Program-made: the position numbers and the translations under genes | Source: Allobosea caraganae | Lineage (GTDB): Bacteria; Pseudomonadota; Alphaproteobacteria; Rhizobiales; Beijerinckiaceae | Assembly (NCBI RefSeq): GCF_003351345.1 | Contig: NZ_QQTO01000027.1 | Location: 34,136 to 98,135, forward strand | Length of the DNA: 64,000 bases | Direction of reading: 5' to 3' | The notes under the pieces: generated by a model | The model's input: the letters and a program-made list of their open reading frames with translations, nothing else | Told to the model about the DNA's origin: nothing | Database searches by the model: none | Shown: piece by piece, positions 8,825 to 18,419 of the stretch | How the letters are laid out: the number at the start of each line of letters is the position of its first letter | Position numbering within the stretch: position 1 is the first letter of the stretch

Positions 8825-10911
8825 CAATGAATGTCATCGGAAAACCGGTCGCTCGCGTCGACGGTCGTGACAAGGTTACCGGCCGGGCGCTGTACGCAGC
8901 CGAGTTCAATCAGTCCAACCAAGCCTATGCGGTGATCGTCAACGCGACGGTCGGCCTTGGGCGCATCACGGGGATCGATCAGGCGGCGGTTGCGAAGATG
9001 CCCGGCGTGCTTTCGGTGCTCAGTCATCTGAACGCACCCAAGCTGGCTTATCGGCCGCACAAGGGCTCGATTGACCCGAAGACCGGCGAGCGACTCCATG
9101 TCTTGCAGGACGAGGCGGTCCGTTTTCACGGCCAACCGGTCGCACTCATCGTGGCGGAGACACTCGACAGCGCGGAACGCGCGGCCGCCGCGCTAAGGAT
9201 TACCTACGAGGCTCAACGTCCCATCATCGACATCGCCGACCCGGACGCGCGAGCGATTGTTCCGGAATCAGGCAGGGACCATACGCGGGGCGATGCCGAA
9301 GCCGCGTTCGCCAACGCTCCGGTGAACCTTAAGGCCAGTTATGACATCGCCCGTGAGAACCATAATCCGATGGAGCCTCACGCCACAGTGGCGGTCTGGA
9401 AAGGCGACAAGCTGACCCTGTGGAGTAAGAGTCAGTACGTGGTCAACGAGCAGGCCGAGATCGCTGCGATCTTTGGGATCCCGCTCGAAAATGTCCAAGT
9501 CATCTGCCCCTTCATCGGGGGCGCCTTCGGAACCAGTTTGCGCACCTGGTCTCACGTCACTCTTGCGGCAATGGCCGCACGGGTTACACAACGCCCGGTC
9601 AAGCTGGCCCTAACCCGCAAGCAAATGTTCTTCACCACCGGCCACCGGCCGCGCACCCTCCAGCATGTCGCGATTGGGGCGACGCAGGACGGCAAGCTCA
9701 CCAGTCTCATCCACGAGGGCACCGGCGAAACGAGCCGGTACGAGCAATTCTCCGAAGCGCTGGTCGCTAGTTCCAGCTACCTTGTCTCATGTCCAAACGT
9801 CACAACGCGCTACCGGCTTGCTGCTTTGGACACGGGCACGCCGGTTTTCATGCGTGGGCCGGGCGAAGCGAGCGGTGTTTTTGCCTTAGAGTCAGCCCTG
9901 GACGAGCTCTCATACAAGCTCAACATCGATCCCATTGAGCTGCGTCGCCGCAATGAGCCAAAACTCGACGAGGGTGTGAACAAGCCATTCTCAAGCCGAT
10001 CGCTGATCAGATGTTATGACGTCGGAGCCGAGCGTTTTCAGTGGTTAAATCGGATGCCACAGCCGCGCTCGATGCTCGATGGCCGCCTTCGGATCGGCAT
10101 TGGCGTGGCCTCGGCCACCTACCCGGCATACCAGGCGCAGTCGAGTGCGCGTGTTCGGTTGCTTGCTAGTGGTATCGCCGAGGTTGAGGTCGCCGCCAGC
10201 GATATGGGTCCCGGAACATATACCTCGATGACCCAGGTGGCGGCTGAAACCCTGGGACTGCCTATCGACAAAGTCAGGTTCAGTCTCGGTCGTTCGGATT
10301 TTCCTCCGGCCCCGTCGCACGGCGGATCCTGGACTATGGCATCGGTGGGCTCCGCAATCCGGGCGGCATGCATCTCAGTGCTGGAAGAGGCGAAGAAGCG
10401 GCCGTCCACGGATCGACCGCTCGAAGCAACCGCAACGACCCAGCGCGACGCGGGCGTCGCTGGCCGCTTCTCGATGCACGCCTTCGGGGCGGTCTTCGCG
10501 GAGGTGGCGATCGATCCTGACGTTGGGACAATCCGGGTTCGAAGAGCGTTGGGCGTCTATGGCGCCGGACGCATCATCAACCCATTGCTCGCAACGAGCC
10601 AATGCACCGGCGGCATGATCGGCGGGATCGGCATGGCTCTCATGGAACGGACGGTTCTTGATCGCCGTGATGGCCGGCCGGTCAATGCTCACATGGCCGA
10701 TTACCTCATGCCTGTAAACCTCGACACACCGAAGATCGAGGTCCAGTTCGTCGATGAGGTTGACCCGCACGTCAATCCGCTAGGCGTAAAAGGGCTCGGC
10801 GAGATCGCACTCGTTGGTATGGCCCCCGCAATCGCGAACGCTGTTTTTCATGCGACAGGCAAGCGCATTCGGAGACTGCCCATCCTGCTCGAAGACATGT
10901 TGCACGCGTAA
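8821..10911 (+). CDS. paoC: Aldehyde oxidoreductase molybdenum-binding subunit
   Basis: The 696-residue large subunit begins with the a/b hammerhead (IGKPVARVDGRDKVTGRALY). It contains the molybdopterin-binding stretches GGAFGTSLRTWSH, MRGPGEASGVFALE and GGSWTMASVGSA, and ends with the catalytic glutamate in GVKGLGEIAL (about residue 660). This is the site of aldehyde hydroxylation in xanthine-oxidase-family enzymes, here of PaoC type. It has no signal peptide and would be co-exported with the Tat-tagged PaoA. The length is slightly shorter than E. coli PaoC (732), within normal variation. The start overlaps the paoB stop by four bases. Confidence 0.92.
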   Translation: MTMNVIGKPVARVDGRDKVTGRALYAAEFNQSNQAYAVIVNATVGLGRITGIDQAAVAKMPGVLSVLSHLNAPKLAYRPHKGSIDPKTGERLHVLQDEAVRFHGQPVALIVAETLDSAERAAAALRITYEAQRPIIDIADPDARAIVPESGRDHTRGDAEAAFANAPVNLKASYDIARENHNPMEPHATVAVWKGDKLTLWSKSQYVVNEQAEIAAIFGIPLENVQVICPFIGGAFGTSLRTWSHVTLAAMAARVTQRPVKLALTRKQMFFTTGHRPRTLQHVAIGATQDGKLTSLIHEGTGETSRYEQFSEALVASSSYLVSCPNVTTRYRLAALDTGTPVFMRGPGEASGVFALESALDELSYKLNIDPIELRRRNEPKLDEGVNKPFSSRSLIRCYDVGAERFQWLNRMPQPRSMLDGRLRIGIGVASATYPAYQAQSSARVRLLASGIAEVEVAASDMGPGTYTSMTQVAAETLGLPIDKVRFSLGRSDFPPAPSHGGSWTMASVGSAIRAACISVLEEAKKRPSTDRPLEATATTQRDAGVAGRFSMHAFGAVFAEVAIDPDVGTIRVRRALGVYGAGRIINPLLATSQCTGGMIGGIGMALMERTVLDRRDGRPVNAHMADYLMPVNLDTPKIEVQFVDEVDPHVNPLGVKGLGEIALVGMAPAIANAVFHATGKRIRRLPILLEDMLHA

Positions 10912-10946
10912 GCACAGGGGCTCGGTTCGCTGGCCTCCAATCTCAA

Positions 10947-10975
10947 AACACCCTCGTCCAGTCGACGAGGGTGTT
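10947..10975 (+). terminator. Stem-loop after paoC
   Basis: A perfect 12-bp stem, AACACCCTCGTC with GACGAGGGTGTT, encloses a 5-base loop. It lies 36 bases after the paoC stop and before the antiporter gene. The downstream U-tract is poor on the plus strand (GGTG), while four A precede it, so it would be a better terminator for minus-strand transcripts. A terminator or mRNA-end stabiliser is likely. Confidence 0.6.
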
Positions 10976-11025
10976 GGTGATGTACGGGCCGATCAGCGGC
11001 GGCGATCAAATCAATGGGGCTCCCC

Positions 11026-12810
11026 ATGGCGACCGAGGCCCACGCTGTCGAACTTATGCCTGTTGTCGCGCTTCTCGGTGCCGCAGTGGTCGCAGCGCCA
11101 TTGTTTCAACGCTTGGGGCTCGGCTCAGTTCTTGGCTATCTGGCGGCCGGCGTCGTCATCGGGCCATTTGGGCTTGGGCTGCTTCGCGAGCCCGCATCGG
11201 TCTTGCAGATTGCCGAGCTCGGTGTCGTCATGTTCCTTTTCCTGATCGGTCTCGAAATGCGGCCGTCACGTCTGTGGGCGATGCGCGGCCAGATCTTTGG
11301 GCTCGGGCTTTCCCAGGTGGTGCTTTGTGCCGCGCTGCTGACCGCAATCGGCGTGCTAGCGGGCTTTGCGGTCGCTCCCTCCTTCGTCGCCGGCGCGGGG
11401 TTCGTCCTGACTTCGACAGCGGTCGTCATGCGTCTCCTAGAAGAGCGGGGACAGTTGGCGACAGTCGATGGCCAGCGCATCGTCGCTATCCTGGTCCTCG
11501 AGGATCTCTTGATCGTGCCGCTGCTGGCCGCAGTGACCTTCCTTGCGCCAGCCACGCTTGATCAACCCGGGAAAGGCATCAATTTTTTTGCTGTCACCGT
11601 CGGGACCTTCTCCATCGTCGGTGTCGTTTTTGTTGGCCGCTTCCTGCTGAATCCGCTGTTCCGTCTGCTGGCCAACATTCCCGCCCGAGAAGTCATGACC
11701 GCGGCAGCGCTGCTTGTTGTGCTGGGCTCGGCTTACGCCATGCAGCTCGGCGGGCTTTCGATGGCCATGGGGGCATTCCTGGCTGGTGTCTTGCTATCTG
11801 AGTCACCTTTCCGGCATCAGCTCGAAGCCGACATAGATCCTTTCCGCGGGATCCTGCTGGGGCTCTTCTTTCTTGCAGTGGGAATGTCGATCGATCTCGG
11901 CGTTGTCGCGGCCAGTTGGCGGACCGTAGCCTTCTACGTCGCGTCGTACATGATCGCTAAGGGGGCCGCGATCTACGTCATCGCGCGCTTGTTCGGGACC
12001 GGTCCACGCGTCGCGCTGCACCGTGCGGTTATCATGGCCCAAGGCGGTGAGTTCGCTTTCGTCCTCTACTCAGCGGCCTTCCTGGCTGGGATCATCACGG
12101 CCGAACAGACTGCTATTCTGACGGCCATCATCATTGTTTCGATGGCGCTCACACCGATCGCGATGGCCGCCCTGCGCTATTGGCAGAGCAAGCTGCCCGC
12201 TTCGAGCGAAGAGCGGAATCTCCCTATAGAACTCAGCGCCAGCGCTTTGGTGATCGGGTTTGGCCGTGTCGGACAAATCGCCAGCCAGTTTCTGCTGGCC
12301 CGCGGAAATGCCGTCTCGATTATCGACACGGACATCGAGATGATCGATGAGGCCCGCAAGTACGATTTCAAGGTCTATTTTGGCGACGGTACGCGGCTGG
12401 ACATTTTGCATGCCGCCGGAGCCGGACGAGCAGGTGTTATTCTTGTATGCGTCGATAGCATCGAAGCCTGCACTCGAATCGTAGAACTGCTCAAAACCCA
12501 TTTCGAAGCGATCCCGGTACTGGCTCGCGTGAACGACCGCCGGCACGCATTGCAACTCGTGCGGCTCGGGGTGGATTTCCACATTCGAGAGACCTTTGAA
12601 TCCGCGTTCTGTCTCGGCCAACGGGCCCTATTGGCGATGGGGGCAACCTCAGAGGAGGTCGCCGCATTCTCGGTTCGCATCCGAGAACGCGACCAGGCGC
12701 GTTTCGACCTCGAAATTGCCGGTACAGAAACCTCTCCATTCGGCCTGTTCACGGGTCGCGCAGACCGCGCAGCAATCGACATCACTGATCGAACAGGGTC
12801 CGCAGCGTAG
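11026..12810 (+). CDS. Kef-type monovalent cation:proton antiporter (CPA2) with TrkA-N domain
   Basis: The 594-residue protein from ATG 11026 has about twelve membrane segments (about residues 5-385). It includes the CPA2-typical stretch LGSVLGYLAAGVVIGP and conserved membrane polar residues in LVLEDLLIVPLLAAV. A cytoplasmic RCK/TrkA-N nucleotide-binding domain follows with VIGFGRVGQ and the acidic strand end IIDTD. This is the layout of KefB/KefC, glutathione-gated potassium efflux systems that acidify the cytoplasm during electrophile stress. The position after an aldehyde oxidoreductase fits an electrophile-defence theme, but gating by glutathione adducts is an assumption. No KefF/KefG-type ancillary gene is adjacent. 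Confidence 0.88.
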   Translation: MATEAHAVELMPVVALLGAAVVAAPLFQRLGLGSVLGYLAAGVVIGPFGLGLLREPASVLQIAELGVVMFLFLIGLEMRPSRLWAMRGQIFGLGLSQVVLCAALLTAIGVLAGFAVAPSFVAGAGFVLTSTAVVMRLLEERGQLATVDGQRIVAILVLEDLLIVPLLAAVTFLAPATLDQPGKGINFFAVTVGTFSIVGVVFVGRFLLNPLFRLLANIPAREVMTAAALLVVLGSAYAMQLGGLSMAMGAFLAGVLLSESPFRHQLEADIDPFRGILLGLFFLAVGMSIDLGVVAASWRTVAFYVASYMIAKGAAIYVIARLFGTGPRVALHRAVIMAQGGEFAFVLYSAAFLAGIITAEQTAILTAIIIVSMALTPIAMAALRYWQSKLPASSEERNLPIELSASALVIGFGRVGQIASQFLLARGNAVSIIDTDIEMIDEARKYDFKVYFGDGTRLDILHAAGAGRAGVILVCVDSIEACTRIVELLKTHFEAIPVLARVNDRRHALQLVRLGVDFHIRETFESAFCLGQRALLAMGATSEEVAAFSVRIRERDQARFDLEIAGTETSPFGLFTGRADRAAIDITDRTGSAA

Positions 12811-12866
12811 CGCTATCGTTGGCACAGCCCGGCTCGTCATGACGCAGTAAATTCGGGGAGCAAAGT

Positions 12867-14630
12867 ATGCCGTTCGGGCTGCTCAAGCCGCTCGTAGACC
12901 GGGCCGGCCGGTACTCTTGGATTTGGCCTTCCACTTTTCTCAGACAGGCCGTGCCAAGGTCGCGCTGTATATCGGTCCTGACCGTGCTTCGCTTCATGGC
13001 CGGCTACTGGAGCCGCCGTCGTCCTAGGTTCCTGGCCGGCGCAGCCATCTCATTCGGGGCAACTTGTTTCGATCTCGCTCTGCCATGGGCATCTGCGACG
13101 TTGGTCGACGCGATCGCGAGCGAGCGCGATCAAAACACTGTTTGGTCGGCGTGGCTCATGTTCGTGCTCATGTTCGTGGGGTTCACACTCACCCGCAATG
13201 TTGCGCACCGCATCTGGATCCCGGTCGCCGCGCGAAACATGGAGGAGCTTACCAACGAGGCCTTTGACCGCGTCCAGAGATTTCCGGCGGCCTGGTATTC
13301 GACGGCCTTCACTGGCGGTTCCGTCCGTCAAATCGGCCGAGCGATGTGGGGCTATGACGACGTCACCGATGCGCTGACCGTCCATGTAGGGCCAGCCATA
13401 GTCGTTCTGGTCGGACTTTCTGGCATGTTGCTCATGCGGAGCCCGCTGGCTGGAGGCGTCGCAATCCTCTCGGTGGTGCTCTTCACGATCGTCAACCTGG
13501 TCGTCACGGCTCGGTATGTTCGACCAGCGAACCTGATTTCCACGGATCTCGATTCAATCGTCAGCGGGAAGATTGCCGACGCCATCACCGCGAACGCATC
13601 GGTGAAGAGTTTTGCGGCCGAGCGGCGCGAACTGGCCAGATTGGAGGAGGATACAGCCCGCTGGCGCGAATCCATTGAGCGCACATGGTCGCGGTTTGTT
13701 GACCTCGGGCTGCTTCAGAACCTCATCCTGTTATTGATGCAGGCGGGAGTCACCGGCCTGATGGTCCGAGCTTGGATCAATGGCAGCGCGACCCCAGGCG
13801 ACGTGACCTTCGCCATGACCGCGTTCATCCTGATGAGCGGCTATCTGCGGAACCTGGGCGATAGCGTCCGTGGACTGCAAAAAGGAATCGACGATGCAGC
13901 CGACGCAGCAAACTTCGCGTCGGAGCGAACCGAAACGCCGGGCTCCCATCCTGGGTTGATGGTTCGGCGCGGCAAGGTCCAGTTTGACCACGTCTGTTTC
14001 GCCTACGGGGACGACCGGGATCCCATATTGAGCGGGTTTGACTTGATCATCGAGCCCGGGACAACTGTTGCCATCACGGGCGAAAGCGGATCCGGCAAGT
14101 CGACCCTTATTCGGCTTCTTCATCGGCTCTACGAACCCCAGCAAGGTCGGATTTTGATTGATGGCCAAGATATCGCGGGTGTTTCGCTCGCATCATTGCG
14201 CTCGGCTATCGCAATTGCTCCCCAGGAACCGGTCCTGTTTCACCGAACCATCCGGGAGAACATCGCCTACGGCCGACCAGACGCTTCTCTGGACGAGGTC
14301 CAACGGGTAGCTCGGCTCGCATGTGCCGAAGCATTGATCGACCGACTGCCCGGCGGCTACGATTGTTTGGTGGGCGAGCGTGGGACGACCCTTTCCGGGG
14401 GCGAGCGCCAGCGTGTTGCTCTTGCGCGAGCGCTCCTCGTAGATGCTCCAATTCTCGTGCTCGACGAGGCTACGTCTGCGCTCGATCGGGACACCGAGGA
14501 AAAGATACTCCGGAATCTCGCAAATCGGTCGACGGGAGCAACCACACTGGTCATCGCGCATCGACCCGCCCCGATCGCCGCCGCTGGTCGCGTTGTTCGG
14601 GTGATCCAAGGTAGAGCGCTCGAGGCGTGA
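12867..14630 (+). CDS. ABC exporter, fused permease-ATPase half transporter
   Basis: The 587-residue half transporter has a transmembrane domain of about six helices (about residues 45-330) followed by one nucleotide-binding domain. The latter carries Walker A GESGSGKST, Q-loop APQEP, signature LSGGERQRVALARAL, Walker B ILVLDEATSALD and H-loop IAHR. This is the MsbA/Atm1 exporter architecture, which works as a homodimer in the inner membrane. A GGGGAG lies 9 bases before the ATG at 12867. The N-terminal 45 residues are basic and unconserved, so a later start is possible. The substrate is unknown. It follows the Kef-type gene by 56 bases and is convergent with the regulator downstream. Confidence 0.88.
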   Translation: MPFGLLKPLVDRAGRYSWIWPSTFLRQAVPRSRCISVLTVLRFMAGYWSRRRPRFLAGAAISFGATCFDLALPWASATLVDAIASERDQNTVWSAWLMFVLMFVGFTLTRNVAHRIWIPVAARNMEELTNEAFDRVQRFPAAWYSTAFTGGSVRQIGRAMWGYDDVTDALTVHVGPAIVVLVGLSGMLLMRSPLAGGVAILSVVLFTIVNLVVTARYVRPANLISTDLDSIVSGKIADAITANASVKSFAAERRELARLEEDTARWRESIERTWSRFVDLGLLQNLILLLMQAGVTGLMVRAWINGSATPGDVTFAMTAFILMSGYLRNLGDSVRGLQKGIDDAADAANFASERTETPGSHPGLMVRRGKVQFDHVCFAYGDDRDPILSGFDLIIEPGTTVAITGESGSGKSTLIRLLHRLYEPQQGRILIDGQDIAGVSLASLRSAIAIAPQEPVLFHRTIRENIAYGRPDASLDEVQRVARLACAEALIDRLPGGYDCLVGERGTTLSGGERQRVALARALLVDAPILVLDEATSALDRDTEEKILRNLANRSTGATTLVIAHRPAPIAAAGRVVRVIQGRALEA

Positions 14631-14670
14631 CCGGGCTCAGTTGCCTTTAATCAGGCGGAGCGCCAAAAGC

Positions 14671-17499
14671 TCAGTTTTCCGAGAGCTCGAATGACAAATT
14701 CCGAGCAACCTGCAAATCCCGCGTTTGAAATCCCTCGTCAAACCTCCTGATGGTTGACGACAACATCGCCTTCGCCTCCTCGTGGCGATCCGATTTGCGC
14801 CACAGCTTCGCTAGGCTGACGGTAGCGCGCAAATTCCATGAAAGGGCGCCTTGGACGCTGGCCACCTCTCTTGCCCTAATGAAGTAGGCTTCTGCTTGTT
14901 CGATTAGAGCGTCCTGTGCAAGCAGCTCACCCTTGATTCGAAGCAACTCGGCCAGGCACCAATTCTCATCGTGCTGTTCGGTTAATGTGAGCGCCTTATC
15001 AATCGTCTCTAGTGCCTTACCTAGCTGACCGGCGAGACCGTAGCCCACCGCGAGAGTGCCGAGATGGTAGGGATAGCGGATCAAGGATCCAGTCTGCCCA
15101 AGTTCGGCGAGCGCAACTGCCAGGCGCGGCGTCCCTGCCGCATCTCCTTGCAGAATACGCAAGACTGCTTCTAAGCACAGACTATGCAAATGGGCCACAT
15201 TGAGGGCATGGCTACGGAGATTTGCCTCAGTGAGATCAATCCACTTTTCTGCCAGAGACCAAGCTCCGGCAGACAGAGCTACGGGTATAGAGGAGTGCAG
15301 TAAAACATCCGCCAAAGAAGGGCCGTCGTAAATGGCGCGCGCCTCCTCGACGGTTTGATTAGCCAACTGGAGTGCGCGGTCCGGGTCCCCCTCAACCCAA
15401 TGTAACAACGTCAAGGTTCCGAGTGCGCCGACGCGTTGATTATAGGGGAAGTTTGACTTGACCGCCGCTGAAGAAGCCGTTTGTGGCGCGCGTGCCGAAT
15501 AATCGTCCATAGTCTCGCGGCATTTGCTGAAATCTCCTAAATGGAACTGCGTGATCGCAATGAGGCGAGCCGCGGCATGGGCAGCCGCCGCATCGCCCAT
15601 CGAGAGAGCGTATGCTCGACACCGCTCCGCAAATATCAATGCCGTGCGGTGGCTCCCGCGCGCTCGATAAAGCGTCGAAAGCCCCCACAATCCCCAGAGA
15701 CGATGTTCGTGATCATCGACACGCTCAGCGATTTCCACGACCTTTAGCCAAGCGTCGCCTACCTCATTACTCGGCCCTCTAATGATTAGTGCTCGGCAAT
15801 GGGCCGCGCGAAGTTTCATCTCCTTTGCATCGCTCATACCCGAGGCCAATCGGTCACAACCCAGCGCTCGCTCAACCCCGCTCCGACATTCCTCCATAAG
15901 GCCGAGGGTGAGCCACAAGGGAAGTGCCGCCAAAGTCAGCGCTAGCGCAGTCTCCAAATCACCTTTATCTGAGAACGCCCATTTGAGGGCGTTTCTGATA
16001 TCAGAGATCTGGGCCGAATACGCATTCTCCCACCTAGCGATTGATGTCGCTTTTAATTCAGCAGCGGATATCTTGGAAGTCCGAATGAGAAGATCGGTAT
16101 AGTGTGACATCGCGGCACGATCTTCTTCGCCCTGGCGAAGCTTTTCAACCGCATAAGCGCGTGTGGTTTCGAGAAGTCGATAATTTACCACCGCCCCGCC
16201 GACATCGGCCGAGATAAGTGATTTGGTAACCAGACTCGCTAGGTCATCAATTACTCTCGATCCGGTTTCGTCAGAAATAACTTCAGACGCCGCGGTAAAC
16301 GTAAAATCACCGGTGAAAACAGAAAGAGTTCTGAGCGTTTTTTGCTCACTGTTAGACAGAAGATTATAACTCCATTCTAGTGTCGCCGCCAACGATTTCT
16401 GACGCGACGGCGCCGTCCTCCTCCCGCGGTTTAATATTTGAAAATTTTCACTAATCATGGAGGCGACGCCATGAAGGCCAAAAGCATCGACACGAACCGC
16501 GGCAAGCTCAATAGCGAGTGCCACACCCTCCAGGTGTCGGCATATATGAGCAATGACAAAGACGTCGTCGTCCGAGGGATCGAAATCGTCGAGACTGGCC
16601 GCTGCGCGCTCAATAAACAATTGGACAGCAGAAAATTGCTTGAGCTCGGCGGCAGTTATACTTGCGTCGACGGGCGGGGTGCTCAGGGGGCGTATGCGCT
16701 GCACGTACTCACGCGCATATTGTAGCGGCTCACGGCTTGTCGCCAGGATATATGCGCTTGGCGCACCCTGTATGATCGCCTCTGCAACTAACGCTGCGTT
16801 TTCAATTATATGCTCACAATTATCAAGTATAATTAGCAATGTTTTGCGCTTTATGTAAGATAGTATTCCGCTAATGATGTCCTCAGAATAAATTTTTATC
16901 CCAATAGTGTTAGCAATCTCGCTCGGAATGTGACTTGAATCGCGCAAAGTTGCGAGATCGACGAACCAAATTCCATCTTCGAATTCTCCGATTAGCTTTT
17001 CAGCGGTTGCGGTAGCAACCTTCGTCTTCCCGATGCCTCCCGCACCTACCAGTGTTACGAACCGTTTTTCTAGCAGTCGCGACCTTACGCTTTCGATCGC
17101 ATCATCCCGCCCGATAGTTCGTGTCGACGTTGGAAGATTGTGCCGTGTTTCGCTTGGGCTCTGAGGAATAATGATCGCGTCCTCCGCACTCTCTATTGTG
17201 CCGATGAACCGATAGCCACGCCCCGAGACCGTAGTGATGAACCTGCGACCTGGCTGGCCGTCGCCCAGTGCTTTGCGAAGAGCGGAAACGTGAACCTTGA
17301 GGTTGCTTTCCTCAACAAGTACGCCCGGCCAGGCCCGGGCGAGCAACTCAGCCTTCGAAACTAGATCGCCCCGCTTCTCTACTAGGGCAGTCAAGATTTC
17401 CAGCGCCCGGCCGCCCAATCGCACCGGAAGGTTCTCGTCTGACAACAACTGCTGCCCGGGGATCAGGCGGAACGGACCAAAGCGGAACGATTGGTCCAT
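14671..17499 (-). CDS. OmpR-type winged helix / NB-ARC-like ATPase / TPR regulator
   Basis: The 942-residue protein starts with a transcriptional-regulator winged helix (residues 5-100, ending ISGRGYRFIG-like as TVSGRGYRFIG). A P-loop NTPase follows with GAGGIGKT at 152-159 and a Walker B-like LLIILDNCEH, and then a long helical region with tetratricopeptide-like repeats (about residues 450-940). Such large ATPase regulators of the STAND class switch transcription on after ligand binding to the repeat region. No target is evident; neighbouring genes are convergent or unrelated. Local base composition is more AT-rich than the genes on its left, consistent with separate acquisition. Confidence 0.85.
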   Translation of the reverse strand: MDQSFRFGPFRLIPGQQLLSDENLPVRLGGRALEILTALVEKRGDLVSKAELLARAWPGVLVEESNLKVHVSALRKALGDGQPGRRFITTVSGRGYRFIGTIESAEDAIIIPQSPSETRHNLPTSTRTIGRDDAIESVRSRLLEKRFVTLVGAGGIGKTKVATATAEKLIGEFEDGIWFVDLATLRDSSHIPSEIANTIGIKIYSEDIISGILSYIKRKTLLIILDNCEHIIENAALVAEAIIQGAPSAYILATSREPLQYAREYVQRIRPLSTPPVDASITAAELKQFSAVQLFIERAAASLDDFDPSDDDVFVIAHICRHLEGVALAIELAAVRVDAFGLHGVASMISENFQILNRGRRTAPSRQKSLAATLEWSYNLLSNSEQKTLRTLSVFTGDFTFTAASEVISDETGSRVIDDLASLVTKSLISADVGGAVVNYRLLETTRAYAVEKLRQGEEDRAAMSHYTDLLIRTSKISAAELKATSIARWENAYSAQISDIRNALKWAFSDKGDLETALALTLAALPLWLTLGLMEECRSGVERALGCDRLASGMSDAKEMKLRAAHCRALIIRGPSNEVGDAWLKVVEIAERVDDHEHRLWGLWGLSTLYRARGSHRTALIFAERCRAYALSMGDAAAAHAAARLIAITQFHLGDFSKCRETMDDYSARAPQTASSAAVKSNFPYNQRVGALGTLTLLHWVEGDPDRALQLANQTVEEARAIYDGPSLADVLLHSSIPVALSAGAWSLAEKWIDLTEANLRSHALNVAHLHSLCLEAVLRILQGDAAGTPRLAVALAELGQTGSLIRYPYHLGTLAVGYGLAGQLGKALETIDKALTLTEQHDENWCLAELLRIKGELLAQDALIEQAEAYFIRAREVASVQGALSWNLRATVSLAKLWRKSDRHEEAKAMLSSTIRRFDEGFQTRDLQVARNLSFELSEN

Positions 17500-17562
17500 T
17501 TGCCTATCACCTGCCTGTATCCGCGTTTGCTACAAAATTTAACATGACTGACCACATCCCGC

Positions 17563-17733
17563 TTAAACCACCTGAGCAACAAGCGCCATTGATTTGGTCA
17601 CTCGGTTAGTTGCTGCAACAAGCCACCTGAGCAGGCCTGCCAGACCGGCACGCACCGGCGTTACGATCCTGCCGAACCAACCGTCGCCCTTCTTAAGCGT
17701 CTGATATTCGCGCGGCTCCTTGTTGGGCGGCAT
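17563..17733 (-). CDS. Possible small hydrophobic protein (56 aa)
   Basis: An ATG at 17733 opens 56 codons ending at TAA 17563-17565. The product starts MPPNKEPREYQTLKKGDGWF and continues into a hydrophobic stretch GLAGLLRWLVAAT. There is only a weak purine-rich stretch upstream. Nothing else credible lies between the regulator at 17499 and the IS3 remnant at 17878. It could be a real small membrane-associated protein or chance. Confidence 0.3.
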   Translation of the reverse strand: MPPNKEPREYQTLKKGDGWFGRIVTPVRAGLAGLLRWLVAATNRVTKSMALVAQVV

Positions 17734-17877
17734 GAATCACTCTCTCTAGGGCGTAGCGCGCGATTGCAGTGTGCAACTCAAGCGGGGCGCGGTCGACTTG
17801 TCGAGCGCGCTTTTAGTCTGCGTGACGTGCTCCCCGATTTTGGGCCAGCGGGAGCTGGAATTTTCCGGGGTTAGGGC

Positions 17878-18235
17878 TCATGCCGGCGGGGGCGCCGGAG
17901 AGCCGTTCATCAGCGATATCGGCGGCTTGTTGCCGATGGCGCTGTGTGGCCGGACCTCGTTGTAGTCTCTACGCCAAGCCTCCATTTTTGCCCGGGCGTC
18001 GTCAAGGCTCATGAACCAGTGCGTGTTCAGGCACTCGGCCCGGAACTTGCCGTTGAAGGACTCGATGAAGCTGTTGTCGGTCGGCTTGCCTGGCCGGGAA
18101 AAGTCCAGCACGACGCCTTTTTGATAGGCCCAGAGATCGAGGTCCCGGCTGATAAACTCCGAGCCCTGATCGACGCGGATGCTTCTCGGATACGGCGTCC
18201 GCAGACTGCCGGCCTCGCGACATAGCGAAGCTCTT
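17878..18235 (-). mobile_element. IS3-family transposase remnant (OrfB C-terminus)
   Basis: An open minus-strand frame encodes about 118 residues of the integrase core end. IRVDQGSEFISRDLDLWAY contains the second catalytic aspartate region. KPTDNSFIESFNGKFRAECL holds the DDE glutamate, and RRDYNEVRPHSAIGNKPP is the typical C-terminal box. Upstream of about 18235 the frame no longer matches, and neither OrfA nor terminal repeats are visible. It is a truncated relic that marks the left edge of the defence island. Confidence 0.8.
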
Positions 18236-18419
18236 GGCGGCAGGCCGGCACCGTTGTTGACCGCTAGCTCAGCCGTACGAGTGGAACGTCCAAGATAGTC
18301 ACCAGTGGGAGAGCCTAAGGCATTTCAACGCCCCGCACGCGCTAAGCGTCAGTCGAACTCCACCGCACATGTCCTTCGCATATGTCCTTTCGACCCGCGA
18401 TCTAACTCGCCTGCGCGAT

